Positions 17,761 to 27,098 are shown, numbered from the stretch's first letter. The stretch: DNA of 64,000 nucleotides from CF-162 sp963667205 (GCA_963667205.1 OY762959.1:372001-436000); one strand, 5' to 3'. Notes: a model not told the origin generated them from the letters alone. Translations and numbers: made by a program.

Positions 17761-19233
17761 CTAGCCGAAGACGCGCGCGGCGGACTCAGACGCCTCGATT
17801 AGCGGCGTCGGGTAGACGCCGATGGCGAAGAGGCCGACGACGGCGGCGGCGAGAGCAGCGCCCAAGTACGGACTGGGCAAGAAGGCGTCCTCCGTCGCGG
17901 GGTCGCGGGCGAACATGTTGAGGACGACGCGGAGGTAGTAGTAGGCCGAGATGACGCTGTTGATCACGCCGACGATGGCGAGCCAGACAAGGTCAGCCTG
18001 CACGGCCGCGTTGAAGACGTAGACCTTGGCGATGAAGCCGGCCGTCGGCGGAAAGCCGGTGAGCGAGAAGAGGCAGGCGGCCATGCTGAGCGCCAGCAGC
18101 GGCGAGCGTTTGGCGACGCCGGCGTAGTCGTCGATCTCGTCGGAGCCGATCTTGTGAGAGATGGCGATGACAGCGAGGAAGGCGCCGATGTTGGTGAAGG
18201 CGTAGGCGCCGAGGAAGAAGACGACAGAGCTGGTGCCGAGGAGTAGCTGCGGGTCCTCGGCGGCGACGGCGGCGAGGCCGATGAGGATCGTGCCTGCCTG
18301 CGCGATCGAGCTGTACCCGAGCATGCGCTTGATGTTGCCCTGCACGAGCGCGAGTACGTTGCCGACGGACATGGAGACGGCGGCGATGGCGGCGAAGAGG
18401 TACGCCCAGTCGCTCGTGATGATGCCTTCGCCGAGCGCGACGAGGAAGATGCGCATGACGACGGCGAACCCGGCGGCCTTACTGGCGACCGAGAGGAAGG
18501 CCGTGACCGGCGTCGGTGCGCCCTCGTAGACGTCGGGAACCCACATCTGGAAGGGAACGACGGCCATCTTGAAGCCGAGGCCCGCGGTGAGGAAGACGGC
18601 CGCGAGCACGAGCGCCGAGCGGTTCTCGTCGGTGGTCGAGACGTAGCTGGCGATGCCGTCGAGGCTGGTCTCGCCGGAGAGGCCGAAGAGGTAGGCCATG
18701 CCGTAGAGGGTGATGGCGGTGCTGACTGCGCTCAGCAGCAGGAACTTGAGCGTCGCCTCGCTGCCGGACCCGCTCTTGCTGATGCCGATGAGGGCGAAGA
18801 GCGCGATCGCCTGCAGCTCCAGGGCAATGAAGATCGTGATCAGGTCAGTGCCGGCGGCCATCAGGCTCATGCCGGCGGCGGCGGCGAGGATCAGCGCCAG
18901 GTATTCGCCGAGGAAGCGGTTGCGGTTGAGGAAGTCGATCGAGCCTAGGACGATGACGCCCGCAACGCCGGCGAAGAGGAAGTTGAAGAAGAGCGTGAAG
19001 TCGTCCACCGCCATCATGCCGTCGAAGGGCTCGCCGCGCTCGTCCGCCAGGACCAGCGCCAGCGACCAGCCGGCCGATCCGGCCGCAGCGAGGACGGCGA
19101 GTCCGGTGAGGAGCGGTCGGCGTTGCCCGTAGGCGTCGCGCCCGGCGAACGGCAAGAAGACGTCGATGATGATGATGAGGCCGGCGCCGACCAGCAGCGC
19201 TAGCTGCGGCCCGAGGAGGTTCAGGTCGTCCAT
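17761..19233 (-). CDS. nuoN: NADH-quinone oxidoreductase subunit N
   Basis: Antiporter-like membrane subunit of complex I, 490 residues, almost entirely hydrophobic with about 14 helices. It has the family core LELQAIALFALIG (the key helix glutamate), FKMAVVPFQMWVPDVYEGAPTPV and the lysine-bearing NIKRMLGYSSIAQAG. It carries one of the proton channels. Last nuo gene of the cluster. Confidence 0.94.
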   Translation of the reverse strand: MDDLNLLGPQLALLVGAGLIIIIDVFLPFAGRDAYGQRRPLLTGLAVLAAAGSAGWSLALVLADERGEPFDGMMAVDDFTLFFNFLFAGVAGVIVLGSIDFLNRNRFLGEYLALILAAAAGMSLMAAGTDLITIFIALELQAIALFALIGISKSGSGSEATLKFLLLSAVSTAITLYGMAYLFGLSGETSLDGIASYVSTTDENRSALVLAAVFLTAGLGFKMAVVPFQMWVPDVYEGAPTPVTAFLSVASKAAGFAVVMRIFLVALGEGIITSDWAYLFAAIAAVSMSVGNVLALVQGNIKRMLGYSSIAQAGTILIGLAAVAAEDPQLLLGTSSVVFFLGAYAFTNIGAFLAVIAISHKIGSDEIDDYAGVAKRSPLLALSMAACLFSLTGFPPTAGFIAKVYVFNAAVQADLVWLAIVGVINSVISAYYYLRVVLNMFARDPATEDAFLPSPYLGAALAAAVVGLFAIGVYPTPLIEASESAARVFG

Positions 19234-19267
19234 TACCGACTCACCTGAACGCTGCCGCGCCGGCCGA

Positions 19268-19311
19268 TCATCCTGAGCTGTCTGCCGAGAGGCAGGCTAA
19301 GTCGAAGGGCC
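19268..19311. repeat. Intergenic repeat of the CATCCTGAG...GTCGAAGGGCC type
   Basis: The space between nuoN and nuoM holds TCATCCTGAGC and AAGTCGAAGGGCC, the two ends of a short dispersed repeat seen in many GC-rich bacterial genomes. Here they are separated by a small hairpin CTGCC-GAGA-GGCAG. The repeat family identity is from memory. Confidence 0.45.
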
Positions 19312-19312
19312 A

Positions 19313-20779
19313 TCAGGCCAGCTTCTCCGCGATGGGCGCGACGCCGTCACGCAGGAGGTCCATCACCCAGGCGGGATAGACGCCGATCGCCACGATGGCC
19401 GCGGTGAGGGCGATCAGCGGGCCGCGCTCCCACCACTCCGTGGCGTCGGTCAGTTCGGCCCACTTCGGGTCAGGCTCGCCCCAGAAGACGCGCTGGATGG
19501 CCCAGAGGATGTATCCGGCGGCGAAGGCGACGCCGACGACGCCACAGATTGCCAGCGCCTCGTGCCGTTCGAAGGTGCCGAGGAAGACGGTGACCTCGGC
19601 AGCGAAGCCGGCCAGCGCAGGCAAGCCAAGCGAGGCGAGACCGGCGACGAGCATCATCGCTGTGATGAACGGCATGCGCGTGGCCAGACCGCGCAGCTGT
19701 CCGATCTCGCGCGTGTGACCGCGATCGTAGACCATGCCGACGAGGGCGAAGAGCATGCCTGTGATCAGGCCGTGCGTGACCATCTGCATAGCGGCGCCCG
19801 TAAGGCCGACTACGCCGATGGACGACGCGCCCAGGAGCACGTAGCCCATGTGGCTGACCGATGAGTAGGCGATGAGGCGCTTGAGGTCGGTCTGGATCAG
19901 GGTCATCATCGCGCCGTAGAGGATGCTGAGGGCAGCGATGATGGCGAAGATCAGGTTCGCGTCGGCCGCCTGCTCGGGCATGATGCTGAACGACATGCGC
20001 AGGATGCCGTAGCCACCCATCTTCAGGAGAACTCCGGCGAGCATGACGCTGACAGCCGTGGGCGCGTCCGTATGGGCGTCGGGCAGCCACGTATGGAAGG
20101 GCACGACGGGCATCTTGACGAGGAAGGCGATGCTGAGCAACGTGAAGATCGACCAGGCGGGGATGATCGCGTCGTCGAACGAGCCGACCTCGGCCAGCTC
20201 GCGCACGTCGAACGTGCCGGCGGTGAAGCCGAGAGTGAGGATGCCAACGATCATGAAGGCCGATCCGAAGAAGGTGTAGAGGACGTACTTCCACGCCGAG
20301 TAGAAGCGGTTGCCGCTGCCCCAGACCGAGATCAGGAAGTACATCGGGATCAGCTCGACTTCCCAGAAGAGGAAGAAGAGGACGAGGTCGAGCGAGCTGA
20401 AGACGCCGAGCAGGCTGGTCTCGAGGACGAGGAGCCAGGCGAAGTACTCCTTCGGACGCAGCTCGATGCGCCAGGAGATGAGGACCGAGACTAGGCCGAG
20501 GAAGGCCGTCAGTAGCACGAGCGGCAGCGAAAGGCCATCGAGGCCGACCGCATAGTTGAGGTCGAAGTCCGAGATCGAGGAGTCGAGCCAGGTCGTGCTG
20601 TCGAGGAACTGGTAGCCGCCGGCGCCTCGGTCGTAGTCGATGAAGAGATAGGCGGCGACGCTCAGGACAATCGCCGTCGTCACCGCGGCGATCTGCTTCG
20701 CTGAGCCCTCCTGCGCCTTCGGCAGCACGGCAATGACGGCGGCCCCGATGAGCGGGATGAAGATCGCCAGCGTCAGCAT
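19313..20779 (-). CDS. nuoM: NADH-quinone oxidoreductase subunit M
   Basis: Antiporter-like complex I subunit, 488 residues. Motifs: FWEVELIPMYFLI with the conserved helix-5 glutamate, VKMPVVPFHTWLPDAHTDAPT, and the channel lysine in DLKRLIAYSSVSHMGY. It pumps protons with NuoL and NuoN in the membrane arm. It is 7 bases downstream of nuoL. Confidence 0.95.
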   Translation of the reverse strand: MLTLAIFIPLIGAAVIAVLPKAQEGSAKQIAAVTTAIVLSVAAYLFIDYDRGAGGYQFLDSTTWLDSSISDFDLNYAVGLDGLSLPLVLLTAFLGLVSVLISWRIELRPKEYFAWLLVLETSLLGVFSSLDLVLFFLFWEVELIPMYFLISVWGSGNRFYSAWKYVLYTFFGSAFMIVGILTLGFTAGTFDVRELAEVGSFDDAIIPAWSIFTLLSIAFLVKMPVVPFHTWLPDAHTDAPTAVSVMLAGVLLKMGGYGILRMSFSIMPEQAADANLIFAIIAALSILYGAMMTLIQTDLKRLIAYSSVSHMGYVLLGASSIGVVGLTGAAMQMVTHGLITGMLFALVGMVYDRGHTREIGQLRGLATRMPFITAMMLVAGLASLGLPALAGFAAEVTVFLGTFERHEALAICGVVGVAFAAGYILWAIQRVFWGEPDPKWAELTDATEWWERGPLIALTAAIVAIGVYPAWVMDLLRDGVAPIAEKLA

Positions 20780-20786
20780 CGCTGCC

Positions 20787-22754
20787 TCACGGGTTCACCA
20801 CCAGGATGCCAATGACCGCGGCGATGGTGCCGAGGAACATGACGCCGCCGTAGAGCTGAACCTGCCCGGCCTGCGCGAGGCGGAGCTGCTTTGCGGTCCA
20901 GCCGGTGGCCGTTGCCACGCCGTTGACGGCGCCGTCGATTATGTACTCGTCCCAGAGCGCGATCCCCCAGCGCGCGCTGCCGAGCACAAGCTCGTTGACG
21001 ATGACCGTCTCGTAGAGGTAGTCGAGGTAGTAGCGGTTCTCCAGCAGCTGGGGCAGCGGCGCGAGCCACGAGCGGACACGCGCGGCCTCAAGCAGCTTCG
21101 CCTGGTAGATCGCCCAGGCGGTCCAGAGGCCGGCGAGGCCGATCGCCACGGACGTGGCGGCGATCCAGAGCTTGAAGTCGGTATGTGTTACGAGCTCTTC
21201 GGTCTCGTGGGGCAGCCAGCCCTCGATGATCTCGCCCAGCCAGTTGACGCCCGGGGCGTTGAGGAACCCGGCCCCGAAGGCAAGGACGGCAAGGACAATG
21301 AGCGGCAACATCATCAACGCGGGAGATTCGTGCGGAGGGGCGTGGTGTGCGCCGGCGTGAGCGTCGCCTTTGTGCTCTTCGTCTTCGGCCTGCATGCCGC
21401 CGCGGTACTCGCCGTAGAACGTCATGATGATCATGCGGCCGACGTAGAGCGCGGTGAGGTAGACGCCGGCCATCGCTACGAAGAAGACCCACGGCCGGTC
21501 CGCCCAGGCGTCAGCGAGGATCTCGTCTTTGGACCAGAAGCCGGCAAAGGGGAAGACGCCGACAAGCGCCATGGAGGCGACGACAACAGTCCCGTACGTG
21601 ATCGGCATGTACTTGCGCAGCCCGCCCATGAGGCGCATGTCAAACGTGCCCGTAGCGTGGTTGACGGAGCCCGCACCGAGGAAGAGCAGAGCCTTGAAGA
21701 AGGCGTGGGTGAACAGGTGGAAGATTGCGGCGACCATGCCGCCTACGCCCAGGCCCATCATCATGTAGCCGAGCTGGCTGATCGTTGAGTAGGCCATCAC
21801 GCGCTTGATGTCTGTGGCGACGATGCCCAGCAACGCGGCGATGATCGTCGTGATCGAGCCGATGACGGCGATTGTCAGGAGCGCATCGTCGGATTCGGCG
21901 AAGACGGGGAAGAAGCGCGCGACGAGATAGACGCCGGCGGCGACCATCGTGGCGGCGTGGATGAGCGCGGAGACGGGTGTCGGGCCTTCCATGGCATCCG
22001 GGAGCCAGGTGTGCAGCGGGAACTGCGCCGACTTGCCGGCCGCCCCGGCGAAAAGCCCGAGGGCGAAGAACGTCAGCGCCGTCGAGCCGATAGCGCCGGC
22101 GATCGCCGCCTCGTGGATCTCTCCGATGTCGAGCGAACCGGTCTCTGTGAAAACGATCAGCAGAGCGATCATGAATCCGAGGTCACCGATGCGGGTGACC
22201 ATGAACGCCTTGGTGGCGGCCCGACGGGCGGAGTCCTTCTGGAACCAGAAGCCGATCAGAAGGTACGAGCAAAGCCCCACGAGCTCCCAGAAGACGAACA
22301 GCTGGAGAACGCTGGAAGCGAGCAGGAGGCCCAGCATTGAGGTCGTGAAGAGGGACATGAAGGCGAAGTAGCGGTTGTAGCCCTCATCGCCGCGCATGTA
22401 CTCCTGCGAGTAGACCTGCACAAGCAGCGAGACACCGGTGACGACGACGAGCATGACGCCGGTCAGTCCGTCCAGCGTGATGCCGATGTCGACTTCGAGG
22501 CCGCCGACGGTAAGCCACTCGTGCGCTCCGAAGCCGACGCGCGCGCCGTCCGAGTCGGCGACGGAGTCGAGCGCCCAGAGCGAGAGCAGGAACGAGCCGA
22601 AGATGGCAGCGATCGTCAGGTAGCCGCTGTAGCGCGGGCTCCAGGCGCCGCTACGCGTGAGGCCCAGGAACGAGACGAGCGTGATGATCGCGAAGGAGCC
22701 GAGGGGTAGGAAGAGGATCGCCCATACGGCGCCTTCCTTGATCGGGTCTAGCAC
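20787..22754 (-). CDS. nuoL: NADH-quinone oxidoreductase subunit L
   Basis: The largest antiporter-like subunit, 655 residues. It has FWELVGLCSYLLIGFW, KSAQFPLHTWLPDAMEGPTPV and DIKRVMAYSTISQLGYM. A His/Glu-rich soluble loop (about residues 460-480: EDEEHKGDAHAGAHHAPPHE) precedes the C-terminal part, which should form the lateral helix. The length matches the family. Confidence 0.95.
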   Translation of the reverse strand: MLDPIKEGAVWAILFLPLGSFAIITLVSFLGLTRSGAWSPRYSGYLTIAAIFGSFLLSLWALDSVADSDGARVGFGAHEWLTVGGLEVDIGITLDGLTGVMLVVVTGVSLLVQVYSQEYMRGDEGYNRYFAFMSLFTTSMLGLLLASSVLQLFVFWELVGLCSYLLIGFWFQKDSARRAATKAFMVTRIGDLGFMIALLIVFTETGSLDIGEIHEAAIAGAIGSTALTFFALGLFAGAAGKSAQFPLHTWLPDAMEGPTPVSALIHAATMVAAGVYLVARFFPVFAESDDALLTIAVIGSITTIIAALLGIVATDIKRVMAYSTISQLGYMMMGLGVGGMVAAIFHLFTHAFFKALLFLGAGSVNHATGTFDMRLMGGLRKYMPITYGTVVVASMALVGVFPFAGFWSKDEILADAWADRPWVFFVAMAGVYLTALYVGRMIIMTFYGEYRGGMQAEDEEHKGDAHAGAHHAPPHESPALMMLPLIVLAVLAFGAGFLNAPGVNWLGEIIEGWLPHETEELVTHTDFKLWIAATSVAIGLAGLWTAWAIYQAKLLEAARVRSWLAPLPQLLENRYYLDYLYETVIVNELVLGSARWGIALWDEYIIDGAVNGVATATGWTAKQLRLAQAGQVQLYGGVMFLGTIAAVIGILVVNP

Positions 22755-22770
22755 TGGCAGCCTCGCGGCA

Positions 22771-22965
22771 TCAGCTCTTCCTCAGGATCTCTTCAGCGAC
22801 GTGCAGCTTGCCCCACGGGACGTAGATGTCGTGCGGCTCGAACTCCGAGCCCTGGCGAATGCCGGAGCGTGGGACGACGCGCACGGAAACAGCGCACTGG
22901 TTGAGGAGCTCTTTCCAGATCTCCGCCGAGTATGCGTTCTTCGTCTCCATGAACTTCGCCCACAT
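22771..22965 (-). CDS. Small conserved-looking protein inside the nuo operon (DUF2007-like)
   Basis: 64 residues, starting MWAKFMETKNAYSAEIWKEL and ending with YVPWGKLHVAEEILRKS. The pattern of an N-terminal strand, the helix AEIWKELL, a strand of the VRVVP type, and YVPW before a last helix resembles DUF2007 signal-transducing-like proteins (inference). GGAGAG precedes the ATG, and the gene fits tightly between nuoK (20 bases) and nuoL (16 bases), so it is translated as part of the operon. Soluble, with no Fe-S cysteine motif, so it is not a replacement for NuoI. Confidence 0.7.
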   Translation of the reverse strand: MWAKFMETKNAYSAEIWKELLNQCAVSVRVVPRSGIRQGSEFEPHDIYVPWGKLHVAEEILRKS

Positions 22966-22984
22966 GGCTACTTCTCTCCCTCAA

Positions 22985-23302
22985 TTACCACTTGAGAAGG
23001 TCCATTCGGTCGACGTCGATCGTGTCTCGCATCCGGTAGAGGAGGACGGCGAGGGCGAGGGCGACTGCCGCCTCCGCCGCCGCAACTGTGATCACGAAGA
23101 CGACGAAGACGTGGCCGCTCAGCGGCTCCGCGGACTCCACAAAGCGGGAGAACGCGATGAAAGTGAGGTTGACGGCGTTGAACATCAACTCGATACCGAT
23201 GAGGACACCCACGAAGTTCCTCTTCGCCAGCGACATGTAGAGACCGACGCCGAAAAGCACCGCTCCGACAACGAGGAAGTGCTCGAGTTCGACTGAGTCC
23301 AC
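22985..23302 (-). CDS. nuoK: NADH-quinone oxidoreductase subunit K
   Basis: 105 residues with three membrane helices. GIELMFNAVNLTFIAFS contains the conserved helix-2 glutamate used in proton transfer. Its start overlaps the nuoJ stop. Confidence 0.95.
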   Translation of the reverse strand: MDSVELEHFLVVGAVLFGVGLYMSLAKRNFVGVLIGIELMFNAVNLTFIAFSRFVESAEPLSGHVFVVFVITVAAAEAAVALALAVLLYRMRDTIDVDRMDLLKW

Positions 23303-23814
23303 TACTCTGTCTCCTCCTCAGCGCCTTCCGGGCGCACGAGCAAGATCGCGCCGACGATCGCCGTCAGCAGGAGCACCGAGGCGATCTCGAACGGCAGAGC
23401 GTACCTGTCGAGGAGCAAGTCGCCGATCGCCGTCGCCGTGTCGTCAAAGCCCTCTCGGTCGCTGATCGCCCAGTTGGTGTCGAAGGAGACGAAGATCATC
23501 GTCCCGGCAACCAGCACGGCCAGCGCCAGCGCCGGCAGGAGCATGAAGCCCTCCTGGTTTAGGCGGCCGGCGCGCGGCGTGAGGACGATGGCGAAGATGA
23601 TGAGGATCGCGATGGCGCCGATGTAGATCAGCACCTGCACGACGGCGATGAAGTCGGCGGAGAGCGTTATGTAGAGTCCTGCGAGACCTCCGAACGTGAC
23701 GATCAGCAGAGCCACTGAATGTATGAGGTTGCGTACGGCGGCGACGCCCACTGCCGCGCCGACGGTAATGACGGCGAGGATCCAGAAGGCGACAACGGTG
23801 CCCGTGTCTTCCAT
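23302..23814 (-). CDS. nuoJ: NADH-quinone oxidoreductase subunit J
   Basis: 170 residues with five predicted helices. LSADFIAVVQVLIYIGAIAI is the conserved helix 3 with its pi-bulge region. It ends in a charged Glu-rich tail and overlaps nuoH and nuoK by one codon each. In standard operons nuoI lies between nuoH and nuoJ; here nuoH is followed directly by nuoJ. Confidence 0.93.
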   Translation of the reverse strand: MEDTGTVVAFWILAVITVGAAVGVAAVRNLIHSVALLIVTFGGLAGLYITLSADFIAVVQVLIYIGAIAILIIFAIVLTPRAGRLNQEGFMLLPALALAVLVAGTMIFVSFDTNWAISDREGFDDTATAIGDLLLDRYALPFEIASVLLLTAIVGAILLVRPEGAEEETE

Positions 23815-25061
23815 CAGGAGGCCTCAGCGCCCGTGTAGTAGATCTTCCCGACCTCCCGCGTCAGGGTCGCGCGGTAGCCCCTCTGGCGGCCGCTACCGTG
23901 ACCGAGGAAGCGCGCCCAGGCGACGACGAGAGCGACGGCAAGTGTGGCGTTGATGGCGCCGATGGCAGGAAGCGCGACGTTTCGCGAAGCGCCCGTCTCG
24001 TCCCAAATCAGGACTTCGGCGGCGACGAGGAGGACGTTCAGGATCATCAGCGGGAGCATGAACTTCCAGGCGAAGGTCATTAGCTGATCGATGCGCAGGC
24101 GCGGCAGCGTTCCGCGCGACCAGATGTAGACGAAGAACACGCCGTAGAGCTTGCCGAGGAAGATGATCCAACCGGGGATCCACTCCTCGAGGCCCCAGAG
24201 CGTCCAGCCGCCGAAGAAGAGCGTCACGGCGGACGCGGCGATCGCGAAGCCGGCGAGGTACTCCGCCTGGTAGAAGAAGCCGAACTTAATCCCGCCGTAC
24301 TCCGTGTGATAGCCGGCGGCCAGCTCGGACTCCGCTTCGCTGATGTCCATGGGCGAGCGGTTGATCTCGACGGCGCCGGCGATGATGTAGGCGACCAGCG
24401 GCAACGGCAGGATGAAGACGAGCCACGTGTTGTATTCGTCCTGCCAGCTAACGATCGCCTGCAGGTTCATGCTGCCGATGAAGATGACCGCTGCGAGCAG
24501 CGCCAGCACCTGGATGATCTCGTAGCTGATGAGCATGGCGATCGCGCGCATGGCGGCGAGGAGCGCGTACTTATTGTTGGAGGACCAGCCGGCGATGAAG
24601 ACGGACGGCGTCATGATCCCGGCGACGGCGATCAGGAAGAGGACGCCGACGTTGAGGTCAGCGAGCACCATCGACTCGCCGAAGGGGATGACGGCGAAGA
24701 CAACGATCGTCGGGATGAAGATGATGATCGGCGCGAGCCAGAACAGCAGGCGATCGGCGCCGCGGGTCGTGATCGCCTCCTTGAGCAGGAGCTTGATGGC
24801 GTCAGCGACTGGCTGCAGCAACCCGGCGGGGCCGACGCGGTTGGGGCCCTTGCGGTTCTGCATGAGGGCAACGACGCGGCGTTCGATCCAGATGAAGGCC
24901 AGCACGCTGAGGACAAGCCACGTCAGTATGGCGAGCGAGGCGATGAGGCTCCAGAGCACGTAATCGACGTCGCCCGGCAGGCCGAGGCCGTCGAGCAGCT
25001 CACGGACCGGGTTTGCAAGGTCACGCAGGTCGTACCACTCACCCCTGAGGAGGATCGCCAT
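23814..25061 (-). CDS. nuoH: NADH-quinone oxidoreductase subunit H
   Basis: 415 residues, with both conserved cytosolic loops: NRKGPNRVGPAGLLQPVADAIK and EINRSPMDISEAESELAAG. NuoH forms the entry of the quinone channel. It is longer than the usual 320-350 residues owing to an N-terminal addition (GEWYDLRDLANPV) and a charged C-terminal tail ending TREVGKIYYTGAEAS. It begins next to the nuoD stop. Confidence 0.94.
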   Translation of the reverse strand: MAILLRGEWYDLRDLANPVRELLDGLGLPGDVDYVLWSLIASLAILTWLVLSVLAFIWIERRVVALMQNRKGPNRVGPAGLLQPVADAIKLLLKEAITTRGADRLLFWLAPIIIFIPTIVVFAVIPFGESMVLADLNVGVLFLIAVAGIMTPSVFIAGWSSNNKYALLAAMRAIAMLISYEIIQVLALLAAVIFIGSMNLQAIVSWQDEYNTWLVFILPLPLVAYIIAGAVEINRSPMDISEAESELAAGYHTEYGGIKFGFFYQAEYLAGFAIAASAVTLFFGGWTLWGLEEWIPGWIIFLGKLYGVFFVYIWSRGTLPRLRIDQLMTFAWKFMLPLMILNVLLVAAEVLIWDETGASRNVALPAIGAINATLAVALVVAWARFLGHGSGRQRGYRATLTREVGKIYYTGAEAS

Positions 25062-26204
25062 TTAGCGGTCCACCTCACCAACGACGATGTCGACGCTGCC
25101 GAGGATGACGATGGCGTCGGCGACGGTCGAGCCGACCGTCATCAGCTTCAGGGGCGTGAGGTTGATGAACGAAGGGGCGCGGATGTGGAAGCGAAACGGC
25201 GAAGGGCCACCGTCGCTGACGATGTAGTAGCCGAGTTCGCCCCGCGGCGATTCGATGCGACCGTACGCCTCGCCGACCGGCGGCCGGAAAACGAGCGGTG
25301 CGATCGACTGGCCGCCCGGCTGGACAGTCGAGGTGCCGAGGCGCTCGTGGACGGGGCCGCTCGGCATCATTTCGAGGCACTGTTCGAGCATGTGCAGGCT
25401 CTGGCGCATCTCGGCCAGGCGCACGACGAAGCGATCGTAGGCGTCGCCGTTGGTGCCGACGGCGATGTCGAAGTCGAGCCTGTCGTAGGCGGCATACGGA
25501 TCGGCTTTGCGGACGTCCCAGGCGACGCCGCTGCCGCGCAGCATGGGGCCGCTGACGGAATGCGCGATCGCCTGCTCGGCGGTGAGCACGCCGACACCGC
25601 GCGAGCGGGCGACGATGATCTCGTTGCTGAGGAGGAGGTCCTCGTACTCGCCGAATCGCTTCGGTAGCTCCTCCAGCAGCTTCTTCGCCTGCGGGATCCA
25701 CTCGTCGGGAATGTCCCGGGCGACGCCGCCGATGCGCATGTAGTTCAGCGTAAGCCGCGCGCCGCTGGCCATCTCAAAGAGGTCTAGGATCTTCTCTCGA
25801 TCGCGGAACATGTGCATGACCGGCGTCTGCCAGGCGCCGCAGTCGTTGGCGAAGATCCCGATTGCCATGCTGTGGCTGGCGATGCGCTGCAGCTCCGCCA
25901 TGATCGTGCGCAGGAACTTCGCGCGCTCCGGGACCTCGATGCCCATCAGCTTCTCGACGGCGATCACGTAGGCGAGATTGCCGGTCATTGCGGCGAGGTA
26001 GTCGGTGCGGTCGGTAAAGGGGATGTTCTGCGTGTAGGTGCGCTCCTCGGCCAGCTTCTCCATCGAGCGGTGGAGGTAGCCCATCACCATGTCGGCGTCG
26101 ATAACCTTCTCGCCGTCGAGGGTCAGGCGCAGGCGGAAGACGCCGTGGGTGCTGGGGTGCTGCGGCCCAACGTTGACGACGAACGGCTCGGACTTGATCG
26201 TCAT
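25062..26204 (-). CDS. nuoD: NADH-quinone oxidoreductase subunit D
   Basis: The 49-kDa-type subunit, 380 residues. GPQHPSTHGVFR supplies the quinone-contact histidine loop, and YRIESPRGELGYYI-like text (GRIESPRGELGYY) and the C-terminal DIVVGEVDR are present. It normally packs against the NuoB cluster N2, but no nuoB lies here. The start overlaps the nuoC stop by 4 bases. Confidence 0.95.
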   Translation of the reverse strand: MTIKSEPFVVNVGPQHPSTHGVFRLRLTLDGEKVIDADMVMGYLHRSMEKLAEERTYTQNIPFTDRTDYLAAMTGNLAYVIAVEKLMGIEVPERAKFLRTIMAELQRIASHSMAIGIFANDCGAWQTPVMHMFRDREKILDLFEMASGARLTLNYMRIGGVARDIPDEWIPQAKKLLEELPKRFGEYEDLLLSNEIIVARSRGVGVLTAEQAIAHSVSGPMLRGSGVAWDVRKADPYAAYDRLDFDIAVGTNGDAYDRFVVRLAEMRQSLHMLEQCLEMMPSGPVHERLGTSTVQPGGQSIAPLVFRPPVGEAYGRIESPRGELGYYIVSDGGPSPFRFHIRAPSFINLTPLKLMTVGSTVADAIVILGSVDIVVGEVDR

Positions 26205-26722
26205 TCGGTGCCCCGTCCGGAGAGTTCAACGCCCGGCTCGCCGGGGAAGCGCTCCAGGCCCGCCATGCGTCCGCCCGGGAGGTTCAAGTAGTCCTTGCGC
26301 AGCGGGAAGCCGGCGAACCCGTCCCAGAGGAAGATGCGGCGCAGGTCGGGGTTGCCCTCGAAGTGAATGCCGAGCAGGTCGTAGGCTTCGCGCTCCTGGA
26401 GCTGCGCGCCCGGCCAGACCGGCACCACGGAAGGTGCGGAGGGGTTCTCGCGATCGCTGCTGCGGACCTTGATCGTCGCCGCGTGGTTGTGTTTGAACGA
26501 CTCGACGTGATAGGCGACCTCGAACCAGTCGATGCGATCGACGCCAGTGAGCGAACTGAGGAAATGGTACGCCTGATCTGCGTCGTCCCGTAGCCAGGTG
26601 AGCACGTCGAGCAGGCTCGCTGCCTTGACGACGGCGAACTCAGGCTGAGCGTCCTCCACGGCGTCCGGAAACTGGCCATCGATGGAGTGGGCGATCTGGA
26701 TGCCGGTGAAGAAGGTGGTCAA
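26201..26722 (-). CDS. nuoC: NADH-quinone oxidoreductase subunit C
   Basis: The 30-kDa-type subunit, 173 residues, with the family stretch EREAYDLLGIHFEGNPDLRR and FAGFPLRKDY near the C-terminus. It lies only 4 bases after nuoA, leaving no room for nuoB. Confidence 0.93.
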   Translation of the reverse strand: MTTFFTGIQIAHSIDGQFPDAVEDAQPEFAVVKAASLLDVLTWLRDDADQAYHFLSSLTGVDRIDWFEVAYHVESFKHNHAATIKVRSSDRENPSAPSVVPVWPGAQLQEREAYDLLGIHFEGNPDLRRIFLWDGFAGFPLRKDYLNLPGGRMAGLERFPGEPGVELSGRGTE

Positions 26723-26726
26723 CGCG

Positions 26727-27098
26727 CTAGGTCCATTCGAGTGCGTTCTTGCGCCAGGCGTAGAGGAGGCCGATGAGGAGGATGCCGACGAACGTGACGA
26801 CCTCGATCAGGCCGGCGACCGCCAGGCGCTCGCCGGAAACGGCGTAGGGGTAGAGGAAGACGGCCTCGATGTCGAAGATGACGAAGAGCAGCGCGAAGTA
26901 GTAGTAGCGGAAGTTGAACTGCACCCAGGCGGGGCCTTCGGTCTCGACGCCGCACTCGTAGGTGTCCTCCTTGATGCGGTCCGGGTACTCCGGGCGGATG
27001 CCGATGCGACCGAGGAGCCAGGAGCTACCGATACCGCCCACGGGGAAGATGATGGCGATAAGGAGGAGAAATCCGACTTGTCCCCACTCAGGCAGCAT
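26727..27098 (-). CDS. nuoA: NADH-quinone oxidoreductase subunit A
   Basis: 123 residues, three membrane helices, with the conserved cytosolic loop TYECGVETEGPAWVQFN (the Cys-Gly used in deactivation studies) and YYFALLFVIFDIEAVFLYP. First gene of the cluster, directly behind the promoter at 27144. Confidence 0.95.
   Translation of the reverse strand: MLPEWGQVGFLLLIAIIFPVGGIGSSWLLGRIGIRPEYPDRIKEDTYECGVETEGPAWVQFNFRYYYFALLFVIFDIEAVFLYPYAVSGERLAVAGLIEVVTFVGILLIGLLYAWRKNALEWT

Noticed and set aside
24306..25667. 453-codon plus-strand open frame opposite nuoH and nuoD
   Set aside because: Both minus-strand genes are certain; the open frame results from high GC in the third codon position.
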